Assembly (NCBI GenBank): GCA_004558975.1
Contig: SFZB01000065.1
Coordinates: 1 to 5,165, forward strand
DNA length: 5,165 nt
Origin: a bacterium
Lineage (GTDB): Bacteria; Bacillota; Clostridia; Oscillospirales; CAG-272
Direction: 5' to 3'
The notes beneath the pieces were generated by a model. It did no database searches, was not told the origin of the DNA, and saw only the letters and a program-made list of their open reading frames with translations. The translations under genes and the position numbers were made by a program. Shown one piece after another: positions 4,162 to 5,165 of this stretch (the first letter of the stretch is position 1; the number at the start of each line of letters is the position of its first letter).

Positions 4162-5165
4162 ATGAAGATACTGATGTTCGGTCACAAATATGTCCCCGGC
4201 AGAGAGGGCGGCGTGGAGATCGTCGTCGCCGAACTGGCGAAGCGCATGGCAGCCGAGGGGCATGAAGTGACGCTTTACAACCGCCGCCGGCGGCAGGGGA
4301 ACGGGGCGTCCGCCCCGACGGAATACGAGGGGTGCCGCCTGCGGGAAGTCTTTACCGTCAACAAACGCGCGCTTGACGCGCCGGTATACGCCTATTTCGC
4401 GACCAAGCGCGCGGTGAAGCAGGCGAAAAAAGAGCATCTCGACGTGATCCATGTCCACGCGGAGGGCCCCTGCCTGTTTCTCTGGAAGTTCGGGAAACCG
4501 GGCTCCAAAAAGCGCGCCAAGATGCCGCGCATCGTCGTGACGATTCACGGGCTCGACTGGCAGCGCGGGAAATGGGGCGGTCTCGCCTCGGCGGTGCTCC
4601 GCTACGGAGAAAAGCAGGCGGTGAAGTACGCCGACGACATCATTGTGCTGTCCGAGAACAATCGGGAGTATTTCCGCCGTACCTACGGGCGGGAGACAAT
4701 CTACCTGCCGAACGGCGTCGCGCCGGCGACGCCGCACGCGGCGGAGCTCATCACGGAGAAGTGGGGGCTCGGGCGGGACGGCTACATTCTGTTCCTCGCC
4801 CGGATCGTCCCCGAAAAGGGGTTGCATTATCTCATCGACGCGTGGCAGTCTTTACGCGCGCGCGTGCATACGGACAAGAAGCTCGTGATCGCCGGGGGTG
4901 CCTCGCACTCCTCCGACTACTATCGGGAAATTGTCGACAAATGCGCCGGGGACGACAGCATCGTCATGACGGGGTTCGTCGAGGGGCAGACCCTCGCGGA
5001 GCTGTACAGCAACGCGGCGCTCTATGTGTTGCCGTCCGATATTGAGGGAATGCCGATGTCGCTGCTCGAGGCGATCAGCTACGGCAACACCTGCCTCGTC
5101 TCGGACATTCCGGAGAACCGCGAGATCGTCGGCGACGGGCATCTCACGTTCCGCCATGGGGACGT
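4162..5165 (+). CDS. GT4-family glycosyltransferase, 3' end cut by the window
   Basis: The visible 334 residues are a GT-B fold retaining glycosyltransferase that would add a sugar from a nucleotide donor to the lipid-linked intermediate in the cytoplasm. The N-terminal acceptor domain begins MKILMFGHKYVPGREGGVE, with the Gly-rich loop at 13-17, and includes VVTIHGLDWQRGKWGG (125-140) and YLPNGV (181-186). The donor domain includes LARIVPEKG (212-220), with the phosphate-binding R214 and K219, and the E-x7-E motif E295...E303 in EGMPMSLLEA. Full members usually have 370-400 residues, so some 40-60 are missing beyond the edge. The ATG at 4162 has AAAGGA at 4150-4155. An in-frame ATG at 4138 (8 residues longer) with AGGAAG at 4122-4127 is possible. 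It follows the priming transferase in the same direction, so both probably belong to one polysaccharide operon. The sugar specificity cannot be read from the sequence. Confidence 0.93.
   Translation, partial: MKILMFGHKYVPGREGGVEIVVAELAKRMAAEGHEVTLYNRRRRQGNGASAPTEYEGCRLREVFTVNKRALDAPVYAYFATKRAVKQAKKEHLDVIHVHAEGPCLFLWKFGKPGSKKRAKMPRIVVTIHGLDWQRGKWGGLASAVLRYGEKQAVKYADDIIVLSENNREYFRRTYGRETIYLPNGVAPATPHAAELITEKWGLGRDGYILFLARIVPEKGLHYLIDAWQSLRARVHTDKKLVIAGGASHSSDYYREIVDKCAGDDSIVMTGFVEGQTLAELYSNAALYVLPSDIEGMPMSLLEAISYGNTCLVSDIPENREIVGDGHLTFRHGD

Noticed and set aside
4129..4827. Minus-strand open frame of 232 codons
   Set aside because: It is antisense to the GT4 gene, whose motifs and ribosome site are clear.

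Overview
The window is a GC-rich bacterial segment, probably from a high-GC Firmicute of the Clostridia type. That assignment is an inference from three things: strong AGGAG-type ribosome sites with TTGACA/TATAAT promoters, a clostridial style of priming sugar transferase, and a small-EamA type of transporter. No rRNA, tRNA, insertion sequence, integrase or CRISPR array is visible. All supported genes lie on the plus strand.

Region by region: (i) 1-440 has no convincing gene. The first ~130 bases are AT-rich, then comes a G-rich block with an imperfect direct repeat (about 181-250 and 311-381), each copy carrying a four-run G-quadruplex motif. (ii) 441-2809 looks like one transcription unit. 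It has an extended -10 promoter overlapped by a 22-bp near-perfect palindrome (466-487), then a MarR-family regulator (512-979), a DMT/EamA transporter (983-2086) only 3 bases downstream, a PAP2 lipid phosphatase (2132-2713) and a hairpin-plus-T-tract terminator (2768-2809). The likely logic is a regulator controlling itself and a membrane transporter, with the phosphatase co-transcribed. (iii) 2714-3202 is a 489-base regulatory region. It holds a second promoter sitting almost on top of the terminator, an AT-rich stretch, a perfect-consensus promoter (2925-2953) and a short RNA leader that folds into a hairpin and an intrinsic terminator (3001-3048), followed by more hairpins. (iv) 3203-5165 is the start of an exopolysaccharide operon: a membrane phosphoglycosyl (sugar) transferase that would load the first sugar on undecaprenyl phosphate, then a GT4 glycosyltransferase running off the right edge.

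The two halves may be linked by the undecaprenyl carrier: the PAP2 enzyme could recycle undecaprenyl pyrophosphate, which polysaccharide assembly consumes. This is inference only.

The most unusual items are: the transporter, which is two ~137-residue EamA units about half identical to each other, joined by a ~90-residue charged linker and with opposite charge bias in the two halves; the promoter-hairpin-terminator leader in front of the polysaccharide genes, which looks like a processive-antitermination or attenuation control point; and the clear MarR operator candidate.
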